Shown here one piece after another: positions 16,351 to 25,784 of a stretch of 32,398 nt of DNA. The notes beneath the pieces were generated by a model that saw only the letters and a list, made by a program, of their open reading frames with translations, had not been told where the DNA came from and searched no databases. Made by a program: the position numbers and the translations under genes. Positions within the stretch are counted from its first letter, which is position 1. Every line of letters starts with the position of its first letter. Source of the stretch: JABEVB01 sp049965775 (lineage in GTDB: Bacteria > Planctomycetota > Phycisphaerae > WQYP01); the NCBI GenBank assembly GCA_049965775.1, contig JBMFVX010000020.1, forward strand, positions 1-32,398, read 5' to 3'.

Positions 16351-17967
16351 TTAATGGCCGGTAATAATCGGCGTGATGTAGTAGTTGCGGTCGTAGGTAA
16401 AGCCAAAACCGTAGGCCGCCTGGAAGCCGTTGCGAAGTACCGCCAGCGGCTGAGCCATAAGGTCTGAGCCTACGTTCATGACATCGTTGGGCTTCAGGAA
16501 AATATCCGGTTCTTGACCGTTAAAAATGCTCTGAAGGTTTACGAACACGGTCATTTCCTGATGGCGGCCGATGCGGCGCGTTAGTTCGCAGCGCCGTGGA
16601 ATGGCAAATGCGCTTAGGTTGCCGGCGGCGGCCACCGCCATCTTGAGTGTAATGTGCTCGCCGCTGAGCGTATAAACGCCGGGTCGTGACACATTGCCCA
16701 TGACGTAATAATAAGTTGGCTTCACCGGCGGAATATTGATGATATCGCCGGAGTGAATCACGATGTTATAGAGTGGGTCGCCCTCGCGCAGCTTATTAAG
16801 CGGGATGCGAATGACGGTTTCGTTGGCACCGGCGACAAGTTGGGGCTTGGCGTTGCCGGCGGCAAAGTTGGGCATCGGCTGTGCCGGCGCCCGCTGGGTT
16901 TGTTTAGCTGTGCCGGCGTTTTCCGGCTGCTTGGGAGCCGGGCCGGGCAATGCTTCCCAATGATGGTTGACATATACGTAGTGCGTCGCACCTTGCTGCG
17001 TCGTGGTTTCGAGTGCCTGCTGGAGCAAGTTCTGCTCGGCCTGCTGCTGTGAGGCGGTCATCTTCTGTTGTTGGGTGGCGCTTGATTGCACCTGGTTGAC
17101 AATGTTGGTCAGGGCGCTAAACGGCGAATTGGCCGAGTTGCTGGCCGAGCCGGTTGCAGCAGTGGCCTTGCCCGATGTTGCCGGCGTGGAGGCGCTGCTT
17201 GCGCGAATCACGTACAGATACCGCATGCCGGGCTGCACATTCATATCGCCGGCAAGCGCCAAGGCATCGAGCAGGCGAAAGTTAGGCGAGGTGATGTTGT
17301 ATGTGCCGGGCCGTGCCGCAGCGCCAATGAGCGAAAATACGCGGCTCTTGGCCTGGGTAACGTCCACGTTGACCTGCGGGCCGGGCTGGTGCGGTCCCGG
17401 CGGCGACATCTGGCCGCTTTGAATAAGGGTGGCGATGATGCGCTGCTGAAGTTGTTTGGCGGTGAGGCCGGCCGCTTTAACGGTGCCGATGAAGTCCAGA
17501 TTAATCTCGCCCTGGGAGTTTATTTCGCGGGTTTGGACCGATTCCTGATCAGGCACAACAAGCTGAAAAACCGAAACGGTCAGCACGTCACCCGGGCCCA
17601 GGACATAAGGTTTGGTGGAAACCACCAGATCGGCTGGTGTTGGCGGTCGCGAGTTGGGCCAAGGCAGTGCGGGCGGGTCGTTAACCGCCAATGAGTCCAA
17701 AATGGGCCACGTAACCGGTGTTGGATGAAAGAAGGGCCTGCCTTTGTCGAAGCGTCCTACCTGCGACGGGTCAAACCAAGAGTTGCGCAGGTTGGCGTAA
17801 TCGCCAAGATCATTCAGGGCGGTGCAGCCCATCATGGAGGATCCAAAGAGTGCCAAACCCAGCACGGCGCCTGCACGCACTGCGCGGAAAAGCAATTGTC
17901 GCGACGAGGCTTTCGCCCGTGGGGAACTGCCGGAGGAGTTGTGCTTGCGACATGATGCGCGGGCCAT
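16351..17967 (-). CDS. Wza-type polysaccharide export outer-membrane lipoprotein (SLBB)
   Basis: A 538-residue protein. An N-terminal signal ends in a lipobox-like MMGC with Cys48, so it is probably a lipoprotein. From about 113 there is a polysaccharide export domain (YVLGPGDVLTVSVFQ), then two SLBB/beta-grasp domains: SRVFSLIGAAARPGTYNI and, near the end, YYYVMGNVSRPGVYTLSG. Between them lies a low-complexity Ala/Gln/Ser-rich insert of about 130 residues, larger than usual. It should form or cap the channel that carries exopolysaccharide across the outer membrane. AAAGG lies before the ATG at 17967. Unlike most wza genes it has no wzc, wzx or wzy beside it; the nearby exosortase operon is a natural functional partner because these systems often co-occur. 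Confidence 0.85.
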   Translation of the reverse strand: MARASCRKHNSSGSSPRAKASSRQLLFRAVRAGAVLGLALFGSSMMGCTALNDLGDYANLRNSWFDPSQVGRFDKGRPFFHPTPVTWPILDSLAVNDPPALPWPNSRPPTPADLVVSTKPYVLGPGDVLTVSVFQLVVPDQESVQTREINSQGEINLDFIGTVKAAGLTAKQLQQRIIATLIQSGQMSPPGPHQPGPQVNVDVTQAKSRVFSLIGAAARPGTYNITSPNFRLLDALALAGDMNVQPGMRYLYVIRASSASTPATSGKATAATGSASNSANSPFSALTNIVNQVQSSATQQQKMTASQQQAEQNLLQQALETTTQQGATHYVYVNHHWEALPGPAPKQPENAGTAKQTQRAPAQPMPNFAAGNAKPQLVAGANETVIRIPLNKLREGDPLYNIVIHSGDIINIPPVKPTYYYVMGNVSRPGVYTLSGEHITLKMAVAAAGNLSAFAIPRRCELTRRIGRHQEMTVFVNLQSIFNGQEPDIFLKPNDVMNVGSDLMAQPLAVLRNGFQAAYGFGFTYDRNYYITPIITGH

Positions 17968-18722
17968 ATCTAACCTTTCTTAGGTGCATTGTACTGTTGT
18001 GGGCCTGGCGCCCTTCGGCCAGTCGGCTTTGACCAGCTTTGCCGTTGGATGCAGGTATGCAATCCTGCGTCCCGCGGCGGCGACTCATTGCCAAGGCTGC
18101 GGCCAGAGCGCCCACTCGGTGGCCATGTTATCGGCACGAACGCTTGGCCGACTGTATATGGGCCGCTCCTGTTAGCGGGGCGGTGTCAGGCCCCAGCATG
18201 TTCAACCATGCCGTGGGCGGTGTCAAGCAATTATAGCCGCTACCTGGCAAAGAGTCTTTGCCAAAGCATGATTTTTTTGCGCCTTGGCGGCAACGGTCGT
18301 TAAACCGCTACAACTTTATCGGAACTGGGGCTAGGTTTAGCCCAAACTTTTTTGCCGATTGGCGGCAATTGCGTTGGAGCCATCCCATTTAAGCCTTTTT
18401 CCTCAATCATGCATAAGCGGGCAAGCCCGAACCAGGACCGGTAAAAAAAATTGCAGCGACTTTGCGGCGACAGCGATTAATCGCGGGTGGCTGCCGACGC
18501 TGACCGCTGCGCATGGCTAATCCTCTCTTGGCTCGCAAGCGCCTCGAGTGGGTGAGATTGCTATTCAGGTACGTGTGGCCGATGAACGTACTTGTCGCCA
18601 GGGCCAACGTTGAGTAACGTATCTGCTTCGCGCGGAACATCGAGGTTTAGCCGCAGCACCTGAACCCACGCCGAAGATAATATGAAGCACTGCGGTTGCC
18701 AGCAAAATCGGAGCTAATAGTT
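17968..18722. other. 755-bp hairpin-rich divergent intergenic region
   Basis: No convincing gene. It lies between the divergent export lipoprotein and icd, so it should hold both promoters. It contains several dyads: TGGCAAAG-AGT-CTTTGCCA at 18245-18263, TTGCGCCTTGGCGGCAA at 18277-18293, GGGCTA-GGTT-TAGCCC then T6 at 18328-18354, and TTGCCG-ATTGG-CGGCAA at 18352-18368. The similar 17-mers could be operator sites; the ones followed by T runs could be terminators of an unseen RNA. Confidence 0.5.
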
Positions 18723-20009
18723 ATGTCAAACATTCCCAGCTTTAAAACGGTTGTAGTGCCGGCCCATGGTCAGCCCATTACGATGGGACCGGGCAATGTG
18801 CTCAATGTACCTGATCATCCCATTATTCCATTTATAGAGGGCGATGGCACCGGGGCGGATATCTGGCGGGCGTCGGTGCGCGTGTTTGATGCGGCGGTCA
18901 AAAAAGCCTTCGGCGGCAAAAAGCAGATTGCCTGGATGGAGGTTTACGCCGGCGAAAAATCGTTTAACAAGTTCAAGACCGGCACGCCCGAGGGCGATGC
19001 CAAGGCGTGGTTGCCCGACGACACTGTTGAGGCATTCCGGCACTTTTTGGTGGGAATTAAGGGGCCGCTTACCACACCGGTGGGCGGCGGCATTCGATCG
19101 CTTAATGTGGCTTTGCGGCAATTGCTGGACCTTTATGTTTGTTTGCGGCCCGTGCGGTATTTTGCCGGCGTGCCAAGCCCCGTGAAGCGGCCTGAAGCGG
19201 TGAATATGGTGATATTCCGCGAAAATACCGAGGACATTTATGCCGGCATAGAATGGGCCGCTGGCTCCGAAGAAGCCCGCAAACTGCTGGCTTTTATCAA
19301 AGCCGAGTTCCCCAAGGTGTATGGCAAGGTGCGCTTCGCCGAAAGCAGCGGCATCGGCATAAAGCCGGTAAGCAAGGATGGCTCGCAACGGCTTATTGCC
19401 GCCGCGATAGACTTCGCCATCAAGCATAAGCATAAGAGCGTAACGTTTGTGCACAAGGGTAACATCATGAAGTATACCGAGGGGGCCTTTCGCGATTGGG
19501 GCTACCAACTTGCCAAAGAAAAATACGGCGCCGTCGAAATAGATGGCGGCCCGTGGTGCCGCCTGCCCAATGGCATCATCATCAAGGACGCCATTGCCGA
19601 CATCACGCTGCAGCAGGTGCTCACCCGCCCGGACGATTTTGACGTGATTGCAACGCTTAACCTCAATGGCGACTACCTCAGCGACGCGTTGGCGGCGCAG
19701 GTGGGCGGTATTGGCATTGCTCCCGGCGGTAACATTAATTACCACAGCGGCCATGCTATTTTTGAAGCCACGCATGGAACGGCGCCCAAGTATGCCAACC
19801 TCGATAAAGTAAACCCCGGCAGCGTGGTGCTTTCGGGCGTGATGATGTTTGAGCACCTGGGTTGGCAGCAGGTGGCCGACAGCATTGTCGCCGCGCTCGA
19901 AAAAACCATCGGACAAAAAATTGTAACCTACGATTTTGCCCGGCTTATGACCGGTGCGCACGAAGTGAAGTGCAGCGAATTTGCCGATGCGGTTATCAAA
20001 AATATTTAA
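18723..20009 (+). CDS. icd: Isocitrate dehydrogenase, NADP-dependent
   Basis: A 428-residue cytoplasmic TCA-cycle enzyme converting isocitrate to 2-oxoglutarate with NADP. It matches the E. coli-type enzyme along its length: FIEGDGTGADIW at the N-terminus, IRSLNVALRQLLDLYVCLRPVR with Ser126 equivalent to the phosphorylated E. coli Ser113, NMVIFRENTEDIYAGIEW, and THGTAPKYA with the Lys-Tyr pair typical of NADP preference. The start is ATG 18723, with GGAG about 10 nt upstream; the frame opens nine codons earlier without support. It is followed after 118 bp by lutABC on the same strand. No isocitrate dehydrogenase kinase is seen in the window. Confidence 0.95.
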   Translation: MSNIPSFKTVVVPAHGQPITMGPGNVLNVPDHPIIPFIEGDGTGADIWRASVRVFDAAVKKAFGGKKQIAWMEVYAGEKSFNKFKTGTPEGDAKAWLPDDTVEAFRHFLVGIKGPLTTPVGGGIRSLNVALRQLLDLYVCLRPVRYFAGVPSPVKRPEAVNMVIFRENTEDIYAGIEWAAGSEEARKLLAFIKAEFPKVYGKVRFAESSGIGIKPVSKDGSQRLIAAAIDFAIKHKHKSVTFVHKGNIMKYTEGAFRDWGYQLAKEKYGAVEIDGGPWCRLPNGIIIKDAIADITLQQVLTRPDDFDVIATLNLNGDYLSDALAAQVGGIGIAPGGNINYHSGHAIFEATHGTAPKYANLDKVNPGSVVLSGVMMFEHLGWQQVADSIVAALEKTIGQKIVTYDFARLMTGAHEVKCSEFADAVIKNI

Positions 20010-20127
20010 CAATTGCGACAATCGCCTTGCGGCGGCGGGTTGGGTGGGCTGGTACTGTTAACGCCGCTTCCCGCCGGCGGAGGCGGTAGTTGCCTGCACC
20101 CGGCCAACATCGTAAACTACGCAGCTT

Positions 20128-20874
20128 ATGCAAGTAAGCCTTTTTATAACGTGCTTGACCGATTTATTTGCCCCGCAGGTTGGCATGGCAGTGGTGAAAA
20201 CGCTGGAGCATTTTGGCTGCAGCGTGGACTTTCCGCAGGCTCAAACCTGCTGCGGCCAGCCGCAGTTTAACAACGGCTACCCGCAGGAGGCGCGTCCGCT
20301 GGCCGAGCGGATGATTCGCGTGTTTAAAGATTCGGCCTATATCGTAACACCGTCCGGTTCGTGTGCGGCCATGATTCGCGACCACTACCCCGAATTGTTT
20401 AAGGATGATCCGGCCAAGCATCAGGAGGCGTTGGATTTTGCGGCACGCTGCTATGAGTTCGTGGAGTTTTTGACCCGCGTGCTGAAGGTGGATGTGTCAA
20501 AACTTGCGCTGCCCGAACCGCAGCGCTTTACCTATCACTACACCTGCCACCTGCGCGGCCTGGGGGCCACCGGCGAGCCGTGCATCAGCCTCCTCAAGCA
20601 GCTTAAGGGAGCCAGTTTTATCCCGCTGGAAAAGGCCGAGCAATGCTGCGGCTTCGGCGGAACCTTTGCCGTAAAGTATCCGGACATTTCCGGTGCCATC
20701 GTGCGAGACAAAGTGCAGTGCGGCCAAAAAACCGGCGCCGACGTGATGATTGTCAATGATGGCGGCTGCGCCATGAATATCGGCGGCGCCTGCCATCGGC
20801 AGCATGGCGACTTTGCGGTAAAGCATATCGCCGAAGTATTGGCCTCGGCCATTGATGCAGGAGAGAACCGATGA
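20128..20874 (+). CDS. lutA: Lactate utilization protein LutA, (Fe-S) subunit
   Basis: A 248-residue protein with two CCG domains, the cysteine-rich modules that hold an unusual iron-sulfur cluster in LutA/YkgE and heterodisulfide reductase. The visible motifs are QTCCGQPQFN near residue 39, YTCHLRGLG near 138, and QCCGFGGTFAVKYPDIS near 172. With LutB and LutC it forms the complex that oxidises L-lactate to pyruvate on the inner face of the membrane. The ATG at 20128 fits the family N-terminus (MQVSLFITCLTDLFAP), although no clear ribosome site precedes it. Its stop overlaps the lutB start by 4 bp (ATGA). Confidence 0.93.
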   Translation: MQVSLFITCLTDLFAPQVGMAVVKTLEHFGCSVDFPQAQTCCGQPQFNNGYPQEARPLAERMIRVFKDSAYIVTPSGSCAAMIRDHYPELFKDDPAKHQEALDFAARCYEFVEFLTRVLKVDVSKLALPEPQRFTYHYTCHLRGLGATGEPCISLLKQLKGASFIPLEKAEQCCGFGGTFAVKYPDISGAIVRDKVQCGQKTGADVMIVNDGGCAMNIGGACHRQHGDFAVKHIAEVLASAIDAGENR

Positions 20875-22352
20875 CCGCCAAAGCCGCCGGCTCGTCGCCC
20901 GGTTCGCTCCGGCATTCGCTGCCGGTGTTTAACCCTGATTTTATGCGTGAAGCGGCCCTCACCAGCGCTGACGAGGCCCTGCACACCGCGCTGGACAACT
21001 CCGTAACCAAAAAAGACTATGGCCGCCGCGCCACTCTGGCCGAACTGCCCGACAGCGACGCGCTGCGAACGCTCGCCGGCGACATCAAGCGGCACACGCT
21101 CGACAATCTCGATTATTACCTTGCCCAGCTCGAGGCCAATGTTCAAAGGCATGGCGGCCATGTGCACTACGCCCTGGGCCGCGACGATGCCAATCAGCTT
21201 GTCATAGACATCGCCCGCCAAACCAACAGCAAGCTGATTGTCAAAAGCAAAAGCATGGTCAGCGAAGAAAGCGAATTGAACCACGCCCTGGAAAAGGCCG
21301 GCCTTGAACCGCTGGAAACGGACCTCGGTGAGTTTATTCTGCAGGTGGACAACGACCATCCATCACATATTGTCATGCCCGTGATTCATCGCAATGCCAA
21401 AGATATCGGCCGTGTGTTTGAACGCTACTTTAAGGTTCCATACACCGACGACCCGCAAAGCCTCGCCGAGATGGCCCGTGTGTATCTGCGGCAGCGTTTT
21501 AATCAGGCGGATATGGGCATCAGCGGCGTGAATTTCGCCATTGCCGACACCGGCTCGATTGTGCTGTGCACCAACGAAGGCAATGGGCGCATGTGCACGT
21601 CACGGCCACGGGTGCATGTGGCGATTATGGGCATGGAAAAACTCATTCCTGAAATGCGCGATCTGCCCATCTTCTTAAAGCTGCTGGCCCGTTCGGCGTC
21701 GGGCCAGGCGCTGACGCAATATACCAACATCATCACCGGCCCCCGGCGTGCTGATGAACACGACGGCCCCGATGAGTTTCATCTGATCATCATGGACAAT
21801 GGCCGCAGCCGCATTTTGGCCGGCGATTACCGCGATACGCTGCGGTGCATTCGCTGCGGCGCGTGCCTGAATGCCTGTCCTATTTACCGCAAGGTGGGTG
21901 GGCATACGTATGGCAGTGTTTACCCTGGTCCGATCGGCGCTTTGATTACGCCGCTGTTCAATGGTCTTGCGGAGCACAAGCACCTGCCGCACGCATCGAG
22001 CCTGTGCGGCGCGTGCTACGAGGCGTGCCCTGTTAAAATTAACATCCCCGAAATGCTCATTCACATGAAAAAAGACCAGATTGACCAGGGCATTGCCGGT
22101 TTTGGAGAAAAGCTTATCTTTCGATTGTGGACCACCGGGCTGCGTTATGGTTGGACGTACCGGTTGGGCCAGTTTGCCCAGCGTGTCGGCATGCGACTGC
22201 TGCCGCACAAAGATGGCTGGATTACCCGCCTGCCCGGCCCGGCCAAAGGCTGGACGGCCATACGCGATTTTCCGCAGCCGCCAAAAAATAATTTTCGTAC
22301 TTTGTGGAACCAGCGCCGTGTAAACCGCGGCACCTCGGAGGGCAAGCGATGA
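20871..22352 (+). CDS. lutB: Lactate utilization protein LutB, 4Fe-4S ferredoxin-type
   Basis: A 493-residue iron-sulfur protein. The N-terminal two-thirds is a LUD domain (MGISGVNFAIADTGSIVLCTNEGN is a strong family block). The C-terminal part has two ferredoxin-type cluster motifs, CIRCGACLNACP and CGACYEACP, holding two 4Fe-4S clusters that pass electrons during lactate oxidation. Its length is normal for the family. The start overlaps the lutA stop and its own stop overlaps the lutC start, both as ATGA, so the three proteins are made together in one operon. Confidence 0.94.
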   Translation: MTAKAAGSSPGSLRHSLPVFNPDFMREAALTSADEALHTALDNSVTKKDYGRRATLAELPDSDALRTLAGDIKRHTLDNLDYYLAQLEANVQRHGGHVHYALGRDDANQLVIDIARQTNSKLIVKSKSMVSEESELNHALEKAGLEPLETDLGEFILQVDNDHPSHIVMPVIHRNAKDIGRVFERYFKVPYTDDPQSLAEMARVYLRQRFNQADMGISGVNFAIADTGSIVLCTNEGNGRMCTSRPRVHVAIMGMEKLIPEMRDLPIFLKLLARSASGQALTQYTNIITGPRRADEHDGPDEFHLIIMDNGRSRILAGDYRDTLRCIRCGACLNACPIYRKVGGHTYGSVYPGPIGALITPLFNGLAEHKHLPHASSLCGACYEACPVKINIPEMLIHMKKDQIDQGIAGFGEKLIFRLWTTGLRYGWTYRLGQFAQRVGMRLLPHKDGWITRLPGPAKGWTAIRDFPQPPKNNFRTLWNQRRVNRGTSEGKR

Positions 22353-23071
22353 GCCTGCAGCAAACCGCCCATACACCAGACGCATGGAGCGTTGCCAACC
22401 AGCCGGCGCGGCGCGAATTTTTGGCGCGGGTGCGAAAAGCGCTGGGCCGCACCGGCGAAAGCACGGCGAAGCCCGCAAGCCGCCCGCAGCGAAATGAGGC
22501 GGTCATCAGGCAAGTTGCCGCCGCCGACCCGGCCCGAAACACTCGGTGGATGGCGCAGGCGGCGCAAAATGGCGCCAAAGTCGCCGCGACAAGCCTGACT
22601 GATTTACCCGCGATCATCGAAGGATTTCTTGCAGGCCATAAAGCTGATCGCGTGATGCTCGACTTTGCCGGTTTCATGCCGCCCGGCGTGACCGAGTTGC
22701 TCGAGCGTCGCGGGGCACAGGTTGAGATGTGGACCCGGCCCGACTGCGGCAAGATTGTCTTCGATTGCGATGTTGCCATCACCGACTGCCGCTATGGCCT
22801 TGCGGATAGCGGCGCTCTGCTGGTGTGGAGCGACGCTTCTTTTGGGCGATCGGCAACGCTGACGATTCCGCTGCATATTGTGGTGCTGCCCGCAAAGCAA
22901 ATTGTAGCCGACATGGTGGACGGTATTGATCGCATGCTTGCTGATACGGCCGGCGGCATTCCGTCAAACATCGTTATTATCAACGGCCCGAGCAAAACCG
23001 CCGACATTGAGATGAATCTTGTCACCGGGGTGCATGGGCCTAAATATCTGTGCGTGGCCGTGGTGGATTGA
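22349..23071 (+). CDS. lutC: Lactate utilization protein LutC (LUD domain)
   Basis: A 240-residue protein with the LUD (lactate utilisation) domain. The block DVAITDCRYGLADSGALLVWS and the ending SNIVIINGPSKTADIEMNLVTGVHGPKYLCV are diagnostic of LutC/YkgG. It is the third subunit of the L-lactate oxidising complex. GGAGG lies 7 nt before the ATG at 22349, which overlaps the lutB stop; an in-frame ATG at 22304 would lie inside lutB and is less likely. The stop is only 12 bp from the convergent acyltransferase gene. Confidence 0.93.
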   Translation: MSLQQTAHTPDAWSVANQPARREFLARVRKALGRTGESTAKPASRPQRNEAVIRQVAAADPARNTRWMAQAAQNGAKVAATSLTDLPAIIEGFLAGHKADRVMLDFAGFMPPGVTELLERRGAQVEMWTRPDCGKIVFDCDVAITDCRYGLADSGALLVWSDASFGRSATLTIPLHIVVLPAKQIVADMVDGIDRMLADTAGGIPSNIVIINGPSKTADIEMNLVTGVHGPKYLCVAVVD

Positions 23072-23083
23072 CGCCAACGGCGC

Positions 23084-24004
23084 TCATGCCTCTTCCGGCG
23101 GCTCGCCTTTGGGGCGGGTTTTCCAGCGGCGATGAATCCATAAATACTGTGTGGGGTCCTGGCGAATAAATGTTTCGATGGCCCGCGTGTAGCGCTCGGT
23201 AATGTAATACAGCTCATCGCTTTGGTTCTGCCAGTCTGCTGGCTCAATGATGTCGGTAATGCCCAAATCAAACTCAAAGCGGTCGTTGCGCCGGCGGGCG
23301 TAGCCAATAATTACGGGCACATTATGTTGAATTGCCAGCAGGCCGATGCTTTTGTAGGTGCTGGCCAGGCGGCCAAAAAAGGGCACAAACAGACCCTTTG
23401 GCCCGGCGTTTTGGTCGGCAATGATGCCGAGTACGCCCTTGTTTTCCAGCACGTCCTGAGCGGTGGTGGTAACGCCGCGCTTGGAGAGAATGATCTGTCC
23501 CTTTTTTTCGCGCACGCCCAGCAGCCAGGCGTCGAAGTGCGGGTTGTCTATCGGGCGGGCTATGCTGTAGCTCTTAAACCCCAGGGTGGCCATGGTGTAG
23601 CCGAGTATTTCCCAATTGCCATAATGGCCGGTAAGCATAATGACACCGCGACCGCGCAGCGAAATTTCCAGGGCCTGGCGCATCTGCTGAAAGTGCACAT
23701 AGCGGTGCCAGCGTTCGACGTTGATGGTGCGCGTGGTGGAGATGACATCAATGGCCAGTTCACAAAAATGCTGCACCGAGCGACGGGCGACGGCCTTGAT
23801 GCGGTCTTCCGACCAGTCGGGAAAGCTGCGGCGAAGGTTATCCATACCGCGCTTGCGGTGTTTGGCGTCCACGGCAAACAGCAGCGAACCAAATGCGCGG
23901 GCGGTCTGCAGGTTGGCGTTTACCGGAAACATGCCCAGCATCATGGTGGCCCAGCGGGCCGCCATATATTGGCCGAGGTCGAGCGTGGGATTTCGGGGTT
24001 TCAT
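23084..24004 (-). CDS. LpxL/HtrB-type lipid A acyltransferase
   Basis: A 306-residue membrane-associated acyltransferase. The catalytic HX4E motif is visible as TGHYGNWE; further family blocks are GIIADQNAGPKGLFVPFFGR and QYLWIHRRWKTRP at the C-terminus. It would add a secondary acyl chain to lipid A or to a similar glycolipid at the inner face of the membrane, which implies an outer membrane containing lipid A. The start is ATG 24004; a TTG 33 bp upstream is in frame. Neither has a strong ribosome site. It follows the DUF1634 gene on the same strand after 141 bp. The exact acceptor is not known. Confidence 0.85.
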   Translation of the reverse strand: MKPRNPTLDLGQYMAARWATMMLGMFPVNANLQTARAFGSLLFAVDAKHRKRGMDNLRRSFPDWSEDRIKAVARRSVQHFCELAIDVISTTRTINVERWHRYVHFQQMRQALEISLRGRGVIMLTGHYGNWEILGYTMATLGFKSYSIARPIDNPHFDAWLLGVREKKGQIILSKRGVTTTAQDVLENKGVLGIIADQNAGPKGLFVPFFGRLASTYKSIGLLAIQHNVPVIIGYARRRNDRFEFDLGITDIIEPADWQNQSDELYYITERYTRAIETFIRQDPTQYLWIHRRWKTRPKGEPPEEA

Positions 24005-24145
24005 GCTGCGACAAACATTCCTGCAAGTCCGCGGCAATATCGCCGCCGGCTAAGTGTACAGGACGGCACGGCGCATGCACAATCCGCCGCGAGTTGTGGC
24101 AAACCGCCGATGCCGCGGACAGGGCGCGAATTAACGGCGGCCAAC

Positions 24146-24598
24146 TTACCGCAATAGAAAAAGGCTCGCCAGCGTAATGAGCAGCACAATAAGCGTGACC
24201 ACGGTGTAAACTTTATCGCGATCCACAAACGCAAAAAGAATGACCGATGCGGCCACCCGCATCACCGGCGTAAGCACCAGCAGAAAAATGCCGATTTCCA
24301 TTACATCGAGTCCGCGGGCGTGCATAAGGCCCTGCGATACATGCGACAAAGACAGCGAGAAATGCGCCTTGAGCATCTCCTTTTTGTCCAGGGGGTGTTG
24401 CACCATGGCCAGCACCAGGCCCAGCAGCAGGATGCTTACGCTGCCAAACGATCCAATACGCAAAATCCACGCGGATACATCCTGAATGACCGTTTCGTTG
24501 GTAATGGGCGCTTCGCCATTGTCGTCGGCCGGTGGCGTATGGGCCGCCATAGGCGAAGGCTCTTGCGCCGCGGGTATGTCTGGGTTTGGCTCTGTCAT
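24146..24598 (-). CDS. DUF1634 membrane protein, TauE partner
   Basis: A 150-residue protein with an N-terminal soluble stretch of about 40 residues rich in Pro and Ala, then three hydrophobic segments (GSVSILLLGLVLAMV, IGIFLLVLTPVMRVAASVILF, and VVTLIVLLITLASLFLL). The layout and the motif GLDVMEIGIFLLVLTPVMRV fit DUF1634 (PF07843), which is usually found beside TauE/SafE permeases. Here the permease gene ends only 15 bp upstream, so the two form an operon and probably a membrane complex. The function of DUF1634 is unknown. Confidence 0.8.
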   Translation of the reverse strand: MTEPNPDIPAAQEPSPMAAHTPPADDNGEAPITNETVIQDVSAWILRIGSFGSVSILLLGLVLAMVQHPLDKKEMLKAHFSLSLSHVSQGLMHARGLDVMEIGIFLLVLTPVMRVAASVILFAFVDRDKVYTVVTLIVLLITLASLFLLR

Positions 24599-24613
24599 GT
24601 GCTATTCCGAATG

Positions 24614-25474
24614 TTAAAACTTAAATCCAAATCCGCGCAGCAGCATTTCAATGCCGATAAAGCCCAAGGCGATGGCAAATACCTTGCGCACCAGAACATT
24701 GCTCATGCGCTCCATCAGTTTGGTGCCGCACATGGCCCCAAGCAGCACCGCGCCGGCAACGGGCGCGACCAAAAACGGCAGCACCAGGCCGCGCCGCAGA
24801 TAGACGCCGGCCGCCGCCGCCGCCGTCACGCCGATCATGAAATTGCTGGTTGCGGTAGACACTTTTGCCGGCAATCGCATGGAAATTTCCTGCGCCAGCA
24901 CCTTGAGTACGCCCGCGCCGATGCCCAAGATGCCCGCCATCAGGCCGGCCACAAACATAATGCCGATGGCCGGCCGCAAACGGGCCGCCTGATAGGTAAT
25001 TTCGCGGCCGAGGCGCTTGTCGAAGTACGAGCCGCGCATTTTCATGCGTTTGGCCCACGGGCCGCTTTTAATATCTTTGGGTAGTTCTTCGCCGATGTTG
25101 GCCAATACCGGCAGCAACGAAAAAAGAAGCGTCAGGCCAAATAAAATCATCAGCACTTGATGGTTGAGTCGGGGAGCCAGAACCGCCGCGCCAAAAATGG
25201 CGCCCGTCGCGGTAGACACCTCCAAAAACATGGCGATACGCACATTGGTAATGTGGTCGCGTACATACACCGAGCCCGCACCGCTCGACACGGCTATCAC
25301 GGAGACAATGCTGGCACCGATGGCATCGGTAATGGGCAGGTGCATGAGAATGGTAAGCACCGGCACAATGACAATGCCGCCGCCCAAGCCGCTGATGGCT
25401 CCAATAACACCGCCAAAAAACGATGCGATTGCAATTTCAATAAGCCAAATCAATGCTGCCGAATGTACATCCAT
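24614..25474 (-). CDS. TauE/SafE family permease (sulfite exporter-like)
   Basis: A 286-residue inner-membrane protein with about eight hydrophobic segments. The N-terminal repeat has FFGGVIGAISGLGGGIVIVPVL and the second has AGLMAGILGIGAGVLKVLA, the paired glycine-rich motif of the TauE/SafE/YfcA family. Members move small anions such as sulfite or sulfonates, or sulfur-containing organics; the substrate here is not known. A cytoplasmic loop of about 50 residues lies between the halves. The ATG at 25474 agrees with the family N-terminus. It is first in an operon with the DUF1634 gene. Confidence 0.88.
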   Translation of the reverse strand: MDVHSAALIWLIEIAIASFFGGVIGAISGLGGGIVIVPVLTILMHLPITDAIGASIVSVIAVSSGAGSVYVRDHITNVRIAMFLEVSTATGAIFGAAVLAPRLNHQVLMILFGLTLLFSLLPVLANIGEELPKDIKSGPWAKRMKMRGSYFDKRLGREITYQAARLRPAIGIMFVAGLMAGILGIGAGVLKVLAQEISMRLPAKVSTATSNFMIGVTAAAAAGVYLRRGLVLPFLVAPVAGAVLLGAMCGTKLMERMSNVLVRKVFAIALGFIGIEMLLRGFGFKF

Positions 25475-25784
25475 TGCTGTTAACCAAACTCCAACGCCAC
25501 GCCTGCCGAGCCATAACGCACGGTGTATGTGCGGGCCGCTGGTACACTAGGGGATATTGCCGCAGGATTCAACTCTGTGTATCGGCTTGGATTTTGCGGG
25601 GCAGAACAGCGTGGTCGCCAGCCGATAAAGATGTAAAAAAGGTCGTCTGCCACTTGCGGCGTTATACGGGACACTTATGGGCCGAAAACAAAACGGGCCG
25701 GCAACTTTGATGTCTGCCGGCCCGCAGGGAAAAAACAATCACGGATGTGGATTGCCCACCATTCGCGTGTGGCGTATTGGCCAA
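25475..25784. other. 310-bp intergenic region
   Basis: No gene seen. It should contain the promoter of the TauE-DUF1634 operon, near its left end on the minus strand, and the terminator of the PEP-CTERM gene at 25681-25724. Confidence 0.5.
25681..25724 (-). terminator. Intrinsic terminator of the PEP-CTERM gene
   Basis: On the minus strand a perfect 10-bp GC-rich stem (CGGGCCGGCA / TGCCGGCCCG) with an 11-nt loop is followed by TTTTGTTTT. It lies about 60 bp after the stop at 25785. Confidence 0.85.

Noticed and set aside
18726..20021. 431-codon minus-strand frame opposite icd
   Set aside because: icd on the plus strand is unmistakable; the antisense frame is a by-product of GC-rich codons.
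20538..21359. 273-codon minus-strand frame opposite lutA/lutB
   Set aside because: The plus strand carries complete LutA and LutB with cluster motifs; no domain is seen in the antisense frame.
23222..24157. 311-codon plus-strand frame opposite the acyltransferase
   Set aside because: The minus strand has the HX4E acyltransferase motif and family C-terminus; the plus frame is a shadow.
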